The notes under the pieces: generated by a model
Told to the model about the DNA's origin: nothing
The model's database searches: none
Seen by the model: the letters and a program-made list of their open reading frames with translations, nothing else
Part shown: positions 1 through 5,347 of the stretch, piece after piece
Position numbering within the stretch: position 1 is the first letter of the stretch
Layout of the letters: the number at the start of each line of letters is the position of its first letter
DNA from: Coraliomargarita sp. CAG:312
GTDB taxonomy: Bacteria > Verrucomicrobiota > Verrucomicrobiia > Opitutales > Intestinicryptomonadaceae
DNA: 5,417 bases
Assembly: GCA_000438015.1 (NCBI GenBank)
Contig: FR901613.1
Span: 51,970 to 57,386, forward strand
Direction of reading: 5' to 3'
Made by a program: the position numbers and the translations under genes

Positions 1-1
1 G

Positions 2-265
2 GATCTGGCTATAGCGGCTGGATTTATTTTCGGATTCGCGCCGTTTGCTTCTTTGCGCCTTAAGGCAATTGCTGCTGCGGGCTTTTTTGCTTATCTCGAA
101 TATTCTTCAACGGGAATTTTCGGGACGGGATGCTTATTGCAGTTGCTTCTGGGCGCGCTGATAGGTCTGCTTTCGGTTCGGCTGCCTTTGATTCTTACTT
201 TGGCTGTGGGCATTTTTGCCGCCAGTGTTGCGGTGTACATTGATATTAATTTATTTCTAAAATAA
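2..265 (+). CDS. C-terminal part of an unidentified multi-pass membrane protein (5' end outside the window)
   Basis: The frame is open from the first bases of the window to a TAA at 263-265, so only the last 87 residues are seen and the true start lies upstream. A TTG at 53 could act as a start, but the frame continues through it with equally hydrophobic residues, so I read this as a truncated view. The visible protein is almost entirely hydrophobic, with about four membrane-length segments (roughly residues 2-16, 21-34, 40-58 and 60-85) separated by very short loops, and ends DINLFLK. I see no motif that identifies a family and assign no function. The stop is 7 bases before the yihY-like start on the same strand, which suggests one operon. 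Confidence that it is coding is good; identity is unknown. Confidence 0.7.
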   Translation, partial: DLAIAAGFIFGFAPFASLRLKAIAAAGFFAYLEYSSTGIFGTGCLLQLLLGALIGLLSVRLPLILTLAVGIFAASVAVYIDINLFLK

Positions 266-272
266 AACAGTT

Positions 273-1709
273 ATGGAAAAGTCGAATGGCAACGGTAAAA
301 AGCCGCTAGTAAAACGCGTCGAGAAATTCCTTACAAGCGATGTTTGGAATGTATCTGAAAGCGCAGAAGGGGCAAAAAAATATTTTTTGTCGCTTTTGAG
401 GATAGTGCTGACTACAATCAACGGAATTATTCATAAGCGCATTCTCGTGCAGGCATCGTCCCTTTCTTATGCGACGCTTTTGGCTATAGGCCCTATTTTG
501 GCCATTACCGTAATTTTTTCGGGAATATTTTTTAGGGACAAGGGCGAGGAATTTATCTATGCGAAGATTATGTCCGCGGCAACTTTTGTAATGCCCGCTT
601 TTAACGAAATGATTCCAGTTGAGAATTCAAAAGGCTTAAAAGGCGGATCGGAATCGACCGCTTCGCTTAAATCGGCTCCTCAGATAAATCCGCGCATTTT
701 TTATTTTATAAACCACATATCAAAAGGCAGTTCAAGGGCTGGAGCCGTCGGAGTGGCTACAATGATTGTGACGTGCTTGCTGCTTTGCATAAATATGGAA
801 TCGGCGTTCAATTATATATGGGGGGTAAAGAAAGGCAGAAAGTGGGTAGATAGGATAGTATTCTATTTTGCAATGATATTTTTTGGTTCAGTAGGCACAA
901 TTTTCGGAATGACGTTTTTGGCGACCTCCCAACTAAATAGTTTTGTAAAGGATATACCTTTCATTTCAGATTACGCTTCGTGGCTTACATATATAATTGG
1001 AATTGCGGTTATGACTACGGTTCTAGCCTTCTTTTATAAATTTATACCTTGCGCGCGCGTAAAATGGCGCGCAGCGTTTGTTGGAGCAGTTGTCATAATC
1101 CTGGCGCTAATTTTAAATAATGAAATGTCGTTTCTATATATTAGCTACATCGTAAAACAGCAGAATTTTTATGGATATCTTGCGATAGTTGCGGTGGCAA
1201 TGTTTAGCCTATATATATTTTGGATGATGATTCTAACGGGTGGGCAAATAACATTCGCGGTGCAATATGTGGATTTCCTGTCGGACGACGAATCTTGGAA
1301 TAAGATGGGAACCCGCGCGCGCGAACTTTGCGCTCTGGCTGTATTTGGAGAAATATCGAAGGCTTTTTACAAGAGGGGAGAGTCGCCGACAGTTGAGTCT
1401 ATCAGTGGAAGTTTAAGAATTTCCAAGGTTGTCGTGACGGCTAGCTTGGAGTGGCTTGTCTCAAAAAAATTGGTATGCCATGCGGAGGGATTCAATCCCG
1501 ACGACGACGCAGTTTATTTTAATCCCGCCGTTTCTCCCGACACCGTGAAGCTTTCCGACTTTTTCGCCCTTCTTTCAACTAACGAAGGCGATTCCACGAT
1601 ATCCGATATGCTTGCCAGAGAAGAGCCCCTTGTAGCCGCTGCGGTTGCTTCAATGGGAGAATATTCCAAAGGGGAGGTTCCGTCTAAAACAATAAGGGAA
1701 TTGATATAA
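273..1709 (+). CDS. yihY: YihY/virulence factor BrkB family inner-membrane protein with C-terminal winged-helix-like domain
   Basis: The 478-residue protein has the YihY/BrkB layout. A basic amphipathic N-terminus is followed by a first membrane segment with the family-like stretch QASSLSYATLLAIGPILAI (about 60-86). Further predicted membrane segments lie at about 156-174, 194-217, 233-256, 265-287 and 299-323, six in all. The loop after segment 1 (about 110-150) carries a Gly/Ser/Lys-rich insert. Residues about 344-478 form a soluble tail whose part at 348-402 (ELCALAVFGEIS, then SLRISKVVVTASLEWLVSKKLV) resembles a winged helix-turn-helix. Members were once misannotated as ribonuclease BN (rbn); no nuclease function is implied, and the family's transported substrate or role is not settled. 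The ATG at 273 is 7 bases after the previous stop and has no Shine-Dalgarno, only an A-rich leader. Its stop overlaps the pdxH start by one base. The family call is confident; the winged-helix reading is inference. Confidence 0.88.
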   Translation: MEKSNGNGKKPLVKRVEKFLTSDVWNVSESAEGAKKYFLSLLRIVLTTINGIIHKRILVQASSLSYATLLAIGPILAITVIFSGIFFRDKGEEFIYAKIMSAATFVMPAFNEMIPVENSKGLKGGSESTASLKSAPQINPRIFYFINHISKGSSRAGAVGVATMIVTCLLLCINMESAFNYIWGVKKGRKWVDRIVFYFAMIFFGSVGTIFGMTFLATSQLNSFVKDIPFISDYASWLTYIIGIAVMTTVLAFFYKFIPCARVKWRAAFVGAVVIILALILNNEMSFLYISYIVKQQNFYGYLAIVAVAMFSLYIFWMMILTGGQITFAVQYVDFLSDDESWNKMGTRARELCALAVFGEISKAFYKRGESPTVESISGSLRISKVVVTASLEWLVSKKLVCHAEGFNPDDDAVYFNPAVSPDTVKLSDFFALLSTNEGDSTISDMLAREEPLVAAAVASMGEYSKGEVPSKTIRELI

Positions 1710-2350
1710 TGGACTTGTTTGAATTTAGAAATGAATATCTTAAGGGGGGATTGGAGCGGGATATGCTCGACGACAATCCGTTCGTCCAATTTAAAAAGTG
1801 GTTTGAACACGCTTGCGAGTGCAACGTAAAAGAACCTAACGCCATGGCAGTTTCCACTGTGTCTGCCGACGGAATGCCAAGCTCGCGCGTGGTCTTGCTG
1901 AAGTCTTGGGATGAGCGCGGCTTTGTATTTTATACTAACTACACAAGCCAAAAAGCCAAGGAAATAGAGGGCAACAACAAAGTGAGCCTGCTGTTTGTGT
2001 GGCTTGATTTGGAGCGGCAACTGCGCATAAACGGAACTGCAGAAAAAGTCTCCGCGGCGGAATCATTGAGATATTTTATTTCAAGGCCGTTCGGAAGCCG
2101 CCTCGGCGCTTGGGTTTCGCACCAAAGCAGCATAATAACTTCCCGCTCATTGTTGGAGATGCAGTTTGAGAAGATGAAGCGCAAGTTCGCAGACGGGAAG
2201 GTTCCTCTCCCGGATTTTTGGGGCGGCATTAGGGTCGTGCCGTCATATTTTGAGTTTTGGCAGGGCAGGGAAAACCGCCTCCATGACAGATTCGCGTATA
2301 AAATGGGGTCTGAGCCTGGAAAATGGACAATAGAACGCCTTTCCCCGTAG
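1709..2350 (+). CDS. pdxH: Pyridoxamine/pyridoxine 5'-phosphate oxidase
   Basis: This FMN-dependent cytoplasmic enzyme oxidises pyridoxine 5'-phosphate or pyridoxamine 5'-phosphate with O2 to pyridoxal 5'-phosphate, serving PLP synthesis and salvage. At 213 residues it has nearly the length of E. coli PdxH (218) and aligns along its whole length. SSRVVLLKSWDERGFVFYTN (58-77) carries the FMN-phosphate-binding Arg/Lys (R60, K65). Further conserved blocks are VSLLFVWLDLERQ (92-104), SRPFGSRLGAWVSHQSS (125-141) and PLPDFWGG (167-173). The C-terminal block FEFWQGRENRLHDRF (181-195) contains the substrate-binding pair R190 and H192, equivalent to Arg197/His199 of E. coli. The tail IERLSP matches the usual IDRLAP end. 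The ATG shares its A with the TAA of the yihY-like gene (TAATG), which suggests translational coupling; AAGGGA at 1694-1699 is a possible weak ribosome site. The last six codons and the stop lie in a duplicated sequence (2329-2366). Confidence 0.97.
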   Translation: MDLFEFRNEYLKGGLERDMLDDNPFVQFKKWFEHACECNVKEPNAMAVSTVSADGMPSSRVVLLKSWDERGFVFYTNYTSQKAKEIEGNNKVSLLFVWLDLERQLRINGTAEKVSAAESLRYFISRPFGSRLGAWVSHQSSIITSRSLLEMQFEKMKRKFADGKVPLPDFWGGIRVVPSYFEFWQGRENRLHDRFAYKMGSEPGKWTIERLSP

Positions 2351-2439
2351 GCGGAGTTTAGGCTGGAACTCATGTCTGAATCGTACAGACAGGACTAGTA
2401 TAATAGAACGCCTTCCCTAGCAGGCGGAGTTTAGGCCGG
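2329..2439 (+). repeat. Imperfect direct repeat: pdxH 3' end (2329-2366) and a downstream copy (2402-2439)
   Basis: Two 38-base copies, offset by 73 bases, agree at 33 of 38 positions without gaps. Each starts AATAGAACGCCTT and continues with AGGCGGAGTTTAGG. Four of the five differences fall between the arms of a short inverted repeat, CGCCT/AGGCG (arms 2336-2340 with 2349-2353, and 2409-2413 with 2422-2426); the arms are unchanged. Copy 1 encodes the conserved PdxH end (IERLSP, stop TAG). Copy 2 read in the equivalent frame gives IERLP and then TAG. Because copy 1 codes for a conserved tail, it is probably the original and copy 2 a decayed duplicate. Alternatively, both belong to a stem-loop repeat family that happens to overlap the gene end. 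Confidence 0.8.
2373..2391. other. Small hairpin between the two repeat copies
   Basis: TGTCTG (2373-2378) and CAGACA (2386-2391) form a perfect 6-bp inverted repeat around a 7-base loop. It lies in the 35-base spacer between the two copies of the pdxH tail. No T-run follows, so it is not an obvious terminator. Its role is unknown and it could be chance. Confidence 0.4.
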
Positions 2440-2453
2440 GTTTGCAAAAATAA

Positions 2454-2484
2454 AAAACGGAAAGCTTTTTGCGCCGTCCGTTTT
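2454..2484. terminator. Bidirectional rho-independent terminator between convergent pdxH and glyQS
   Basis: AAAACGGA (2454-2461) pairs perfectly with TCCGTTTT (2477-2484) around a 15-base loop. Reading plus, the stem ends in TTTT and is followed by the T-rich AGTTTAATTT. Reading minus, the stem is followed by a stronger run, TTTTTTATTTTT including the end of the stem. It therefore suits termination of pdxH about 100 bases after its stop, and of glyQS about 170-200 bases after its stop. The G/C core of the stem is short (ACGGA/TCCGT), so efficiency is uncertain. Confidence 0.6.
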
Positions 2485-2495
2485 AGTTTAATTTA

Positions 2496-2589
2496 ATGCA
2501 TTTGCTCTCCAGCAACGGATCCTAATAAACATTTAGGTTTATTAAATTATGGCTATGTGCGCGTGTGTGTTTTTTTTGAGCAAATGCAT
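2496..2589. repeat. 94-bp block bounded by perfect 12-bp inverted repeats
   Basis: ATGCATTTGCTC (2496-2507) and GAGCAAATGCAT (2578-2589) are exact reverse complements enclosing 70 bases. The interior holds a second perfect inverted repeat, TAATAAAC (2523-2530) and GTTTATTA (2537-2544), with a 6-base loop. A mutually exclusive smaller pairing also exists, CCTAA (2521-2525) with TTAGG (2533-2537). A low-complexity GT then T8 tract (about 2557-2577) precedes the right arm. No gene fits inside. The layout resembles a small non-coding mobile element or a cruciform/terminator structure, but I find no clear target-site duplication in the flanks. Confidence 0.6.
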
Positions 2590-2607
2590 GCCGCCTCTTT
2601 AAATTGG

Positions 2608-2631
2608 GCGCAGGAATAAGATTGCCTGCGC
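2608..2631 (-). terminator. Strong hairpin just downstream of glyQS, possible terminator
   Basis: GCGCAGG (2608-2614) pairs perfectly with CCTGCGC (2625-2631). The stem can be lengthened by AAT/ATT (2615-2617 with 2621-2623) past one bulged G, leaving a 3-base loop. It begins about 21 bases after the glyQS stop in the direction of glyQS transcription. On that strand it is followed by CCAATTTAAAG, a weak T-tract, so it may be a weak terminator or a 3'-end-stabilising hairpin upstream of the better terminator at 2454-2484. Confidence 0.45.
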
Positions 2632-2652
2632 GCGCAGTAGGAGTGAACGGGA

Positions 2653-4161
2653 TTATATTCCGTCGATTTCCTGTGAAAGGTGGGATATAAGTTCGGATTC
2701 GCTCATCCGTACCTGCTTTGTAGTGTCGCGGTCGCGCAAGGTCACTGTGCCGTCTCCTTCTATCGTTTGGAAGTCTATCGTTATTCCGAAAGGCGTCCCT
2801 ATCTCGTCCTGCCTGCGGTAGCGCCTGCCGATTGCACCTGCTGAGTCGAAAAAAACGTTCCAGCGCCGGCTCAATTTCTTGTATAGGTTTTGCGCGCGCT
2901 CCATTAATTCCGGCTTATTTTTCACAAGCGGGAAAACAGCCGCCTTATAGGGAGCCACACGCGGGCTAAATTTCAATAGAACGCGCTTTTCCGCCTGTCC
3001 TTTGTCGTTCGGCACTTCGTCTTCGCAATATGCAGCAGTAAGCACAGCCAAAAGCGTGCGGTCAACGCCGAGCGACGGCTCTATGACGTGCGGCAGATAT
3101 TTTTCTTTGCGGGCTTCGTCGAAATATTCGAGATTTTTTCCCGAAGCGTTCTGGTGCTGCGTAAGGTCGAAATTGCCGCGCACCGCTATGCCCTGCAACT
3201 CTTGCAGCCCGTGGGGGAAATGGAAGGTTATATCGGTGCAGGCTTTGGCATAGTGGGCGAGCTTCTCGTCTGGATGCACGTCTTCGGCAAGTTCCGATTC
3301 AGGCAGCCCTATGGAAACAAACCACTTTTTGCATGCGTCTATCCATTCGCGGTGCAGCTTGCGCCAGTCGTCATATGGCGATATAAAGTATTCTATTTCC
3401 ATCTGCTCAAATTCGCGGCTTCTAAAAATAAAATTGCGGGGGGTTATTTCGTTCCTGAACGCCTTTCCGATTTGAGCTATTCCAAATGGAATCTTTACGC
3501 GCGTGGTGTCGCATACATTCTTGAAATCGGCAAATATTCCCTGCGCGGTTTCGGGGCGCAAGTAGGCTATGGCAGTTTCGTCCCGCAGGGCGCCGACGTA
3601 AGTCTGGAACATCAAATTGAAATCGCGCGGAGGCGTAAGCGAACCAGGCTTGCCGGTTGCCGGAGACGGTATCAGTTCGTACTCGTTCGGCTTGGCGTCC
3701 ATATAGTTCTTTAGGACGACCTCATCAAGCTCTCCCTGTTTGCCCAACTTCCTCTTAAGCTCGTGCGCTTTTTTTTCGGCTTCGGCCTGCATGGCTTCGT
3801 CCTCCAGCACGCTTACGTATCCGATTGTTTCTCCGCCGACCTTTACTTCGGCAAAAAATATTTGGTCTGCCCTAAAGCGCAATTTTGATTCTTTGCAGTC
3901 AACCATAGGGTCGGAGAATCCTGCGACGTGCCCCGACGCTTTCCAGACGTCGGGCGCCATTATGATAGACGCGTCCAAACCTACAATGTCGTCCCTTCCG
4001 TGGACAAAGTCGTTCCACCAAGCGCGCTTTATATTGTTTTTGAGTTCGACGCCCAGCGGGCCGAAATCGAAAAATCCGTTGAAGCCGCCGTAGATTTCCG
4101 ACGAGCGGTAAATGAATCCTCTGCGCTTGCAAAGGCCCTCAATTGTAGCCATGTCAACCAT
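2653..4161 (-). CDS. glyQS: Glycyl-tRNA synthetase, single-chain (alpha2, class II) type
   Basis: This cytoplasmic enzyme attaches glycine to tRNA(Gly) using ATP. It is the homodimeric alpha2 form, not the alpha2-beta2 GlyQ+GlyS form of E. coli. Its 502 residues are close to the Thermus enzyme and all landmarks are present. The N-terminus reads CKRRGFIYRSSEIYGGFNGF (11-30), followed by FDFGPLGVELKNNIKRAWW, and ASGHVAGFSDP lies at 75-85. A family-typical insertion spans roughly 105-180. RPETAQGIF (202-210) precedes class II motif 2, FRNEITPRNFIFRSREFEQ (235-253), and motif 3 is EPSLGVDRTLLAVL (361-374). The anticodon-binding domain follows from about 397, with APYKAAVFPLV and a C-terminal GTVTLRDRDT. 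The ATG at 4161 gives MVDMATIEG; the internal ATG at 4152 is an equally plausible start, since neither has a Shine-Dalgarno. A promoter-like sequence lies 28-55 bases upstream. The gene is convergent with pdxH and divergent from the EEP gene. Confidence 0.97.
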   Translation of the reverse strand: MVDMATIEGLCKRRGFIYRSSEIYGGFNGFFDFGPLGVELKNNIKRAWWNDFVHGRDDIVGLDASIIMAPDVWKASGHVAGFSDPMVDCKESKLRFRADQIFFAEVKVGGETIGYVSVLEDEAMQAEAEKKAHELKRKLGKQGELDEVVLKNYMDAKPNEYELIPSPATGKPGSLTPPRDFNLMFQTYVGALRDETAIAYLRPETAQGIFADFKNVCDTTRVKIPFGIAQIGKAFRNEITPRNFIFRSREFEQMEIEYFISPYDDWRKLHREWIDACKKWFVSIGLPESELAEDVHPDEKLAHYAKACTDITFHFPHGLQELQGIAVRGNFDLTQHQNASGKNLEYFDEARKEKYLPHVIEPSLGVDRTLLAVLTAAYCEDEVPNDKGQAEKRVLLKFSPRVAPYKAAVFPLVKNKPELMERAQNLYKKLSRRWNVFFDSAGAIGRRYRRQDEIGTPFGITIDFQTIEGDGTVTLRDRDTTKQVRMSESELISHLSQEIDGI

Positions 4162-4188
4162 ATGCGTATATATAAATTTTAGCGCACA

Positions 4189-4216
4189 AAGATAATTCGA
4201 TACCCGCCTTTGTCAA
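4189..4216 (-). promoter_or_regulatory. Putative glyQS promoter
   Basis: On the minus strand a perfect TTGACA (4216-4211) is followed after 16 bases by TATCTT (4194-4189, 4 of 6 to TATAAT). The same stretch fits the Bacteroidota-type pattern: TTG, 19 bases, then TATCTTTG (4194-4187), an exact TAnnTTTG. Either reading puts the transcript start near 4182, giving an AT-rich leader of about 20 bases with no Shine-Dalgarno before the ATG at 4161. No start site has been mapped; this is sequence pattern only. Confidence 0.55.
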
Positions 4217-4246
4217 CTTTTATAACTTTAATACTGCGCGGAAAAC

Positions 4247-4283
4247 ATTTGCTAAAAATTAGGCCCGGAAGTTTTTCGCAAAT
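4247..4283. other. Imperfect 37-bp dyad between the divergent promoters
   Basis: ATTTGC (4247-4252) pairs with GCAAAT (4278-4283). After one T/C mismatch the pairing continues with AAAAATT (4254-4260) against AAGTTTTT (4270-4276 used), including one G-T pair, around a 9-base loop. The dyad ends five bases before the TTGACA of the EEP promoter and lies upstream of the glyQS promoter. It could be an operator for a dimeric regulator or a leftover terminator-like hairpin; no regulator is identified. Confidence 0.4.
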
Positions 4284-4287
4284 TCTT

Positions 4288-4315
4288 TTGACAGTTCAAA
4301 ATTATAAGTTATCTT
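4288..4315 (+). promoter_or_regulatory. Putative promoter of the EEP-family gene
   Basis: TTGACA (4288-4293), a 16-base spacer and TATCTT (4310-4315) repeat exactly the architecture of the facing glyQS promoter. A second near-match to TAnnTTTG, GATCTTTG (4316-4323), abuts the start codon. The -10-like element ends only 9 bases before the ATG at 4325, so the transcript would have almost no leader, or translation could begin further downstream. Confidence 0.45.
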
Positions 4316-4324
4316 GATCTTTGT

Positions 4325-5203
4325 ATGAATGGCATATTTAAGGCATTTTTCTTTTTTGCTGTTGCGCTGCCTATGCTTTCTGCGGCTGCCGGCGAGTATA
4401 AGGTTGGAAGCTTTAACATATTGGGAGGGGATGTATCCCAGCCTGACAACGCCGAGCGCGCCGCAGTTGGGAGTGCGCTCGTGGGATTCTACGGCTTCGA
4501 TATAATAGGGTTTCAGGAAATGCGGAAACCGCAGGCGGAGATTTATTTGAAGGCCGGCGAATACGCCATTTCCGGGGAGGTGGTCGCGCCGAATATAGAG
4601 GTTCCAGGGTGGATGCGTTGGGGAAATTTCATATTTTATAAAAAGGAAAAATTTGAGCTTCTGAAGGAAGGGCATTTTTGGCTTTCTCCGACTCCCGAAA
4701 CACCTTCAAAAGGCTGGGACGAAAAGCAGTATCGAATTTGTAATTACGTCAAGCTCCGCGACAAGGCAGACGGTTCTCAAATCTATTTTTTCAACCTCCA
4801 CCAAGGGCTGACAGAAAAATCCCGCAGCGGCTCTATGCGGGTTATTGTCGATAAGCTTCGCGAAATTCTAAAATCGGAAAGCGGGGCGGCGGTTTTTATG
4901 ACGGGCGACTTCAATGCGCGCAAGGGCGAGGAATCTATATCCTATCTATTATCTGCAGATATTTTAAAGGATTCTTGGGATGTTTCTAAAACTCCCCCTT
5001 TTGGCTCGCGCGGAACTTTTGTGCCGAAATTTGGCAATAAGACATCATGTAAAGGCGAAGCTAAAACCGAAAATAAGATCGACTACATATTTGTCTCTCC
5101 GAATGTCAGTGTTAAAAAGTGCGCGGTAATAGCAAATAACGTAGACGGAACATTTGCTTCCGACCATCTTCCCATAATAGCCGTTGTTGAGGTGAAAAAT
5201 TAG
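4325..5203 (+). CDS. Secreted endonuclease/exonuclease/phosphatase (EEP/DNase I-fold) domain protein
   Basis: The 292-residue protein begins with a signal-peptide-like segment: a Lys at 6, a hydrophobic core at about 7-19 and small residues LSAAAGE at 19-24, with likely cleavage near residue 22. It should act outside the cytoplasm. The rest matches the EEP superfamily, metal-dependent phosphodiesterases and phosphatases that include DNase I and sphingomyelinase-like enzymes. The landmarks are GSFNILG (N31), DIIGFQE (E65), NFIFYKKEKFELLKEGHFWL (101-120) and GWDEKQYRICNYV (130-142). These are followed by FFNLH (H159), TGDFNA (D195, N197), KIDYIFVS (D253) and SDHLPI (D280, H281). The metal-binding Glu and the catalytic Asp/His set are present. 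The stretch usually reading THxDH is LHQGL here, so the Asp of that motif is missing. The substrate (nucleic acid, phospholipid or sugar phosphate) cannot be told. The start at 4325 is supported by the signal peptide; no Shine-Dalgarno is visible. Confidence 0.88.
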   Translation: MNGIFKAFFFFAVALPMLSAAAGEYKVGSFNILGGDVSQPDNAERAAVGSALVGFYGFDIIGFQEMRKPQAEIYLKAGEYAISGEVVAPNIEVPGWMRWGNFIFYKKEKFELLKEGHFWLSPTPETPSKGWDEKQYRICNYVKLRDKADGSQIYFFNLHQGLTEKSRSGSMRVIVDKLREILKSESGAAVFMTGDFNARKGEESISYLLSADILKDSWDVSKTPPFGSRGTFVPKFGNKTSCKGEAKTENKIDYIFVSPNVSVKKCAVIANNVDGTFASDHLPIIAVVEVKN

Positions 5204-5236
5204 GTTTGAGACAAGCTGGTTTCTTGGGGGAACCCT

Positions 5237-5347
5237 GCACGGGCATCGCATTTGCGGTGTGGTTTGCCTAAAACAGAGAAATGGGCGCAAGATGATTTGC
5301 GGCGATGGTGGATAAAAACGCCGCATAGGCATTGCCTTTGCGGTGTG
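5237..5347 (+). repeat. Diverged direct repeat downstream of the EEP gene (5237-5261 and 5323-5347)
   Basis: Two 25-base copies agree at 21 positions and share the core TTTGCGGTGTG (5251-5261 and 5337-5347). After a 5-base indel (GGTTT in the first copy) similarity continues as GCCTAAAACA versus GCCTGAAACA. Each copy can form a small stem: GGCA 5242-5245 with TGCC 5265-5268, and AGGCA 5327-5331 with TGCCT 5346-5350. TTTGCGG also occurs at 5296-5302 and at the window edge, 5411-5417, so the array may continue beyond the window. No gene is visible from 5204 to 5417. Confidence 0.6.
5298..5325. other. GC-rich hairpin within the repeat region
   Basis: TGCGGCG (5298-5304) pairs perfectly with CGCCGCA (5319-5325) around a 14-base loop. 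It is nested inside a second perfect pairing, TGCCTA (5265-5270) with TAGGCA (5326-5331), so a branched fold is possible. It lies about 95 bases after the EEP stop. No clean T-run follows, so terminator function is doubtful. Confidence 0.45.

Noticed and set aside
53..265. TTG at 53 as the true start of a 70-residue protein
   Set aside because: The frame is open to the window edge and the upstream residues are equally hydrophobic, so the gene almost certainly begins outside the window.
1514..2020. Minus-strand open frame of 168 residues across the yihY/pdxH junction
   Set aside because: It lies antisense to two well-supported genes, spans their junction and shows no recognisable motif; it is a shadow frame.
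2603..2612. TGGGCGCA shared between the glyQS downstream hairpin and the region after the EEP gene (about 5282-5289)
   Set aside because: The match is only eight bases with no extended alignment.
2973..2995. Sequence resembling the start of the pdxH-tail repeat (AATAGAACGCGCTTTT) inside glyQS
   Set aside because: It encodes conserved synthetase residues (KRVLLKF) on the other strand, and similarity stops after about ten bases; probably chance.
3088..3714. Plus-strand open frame of 208 residues inside glyQS
   Set aside because: It is antisense to the conserved synthetase core, and its length follows from the codon bias of glyQS; it has no family features.
4259..4675. Minus-strand open frame of 138 residues over the EEP gene start and promoter
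   Set aside because: It is antisense to the signal peptide and N-terminal EEP motifs, with no motif of its own.
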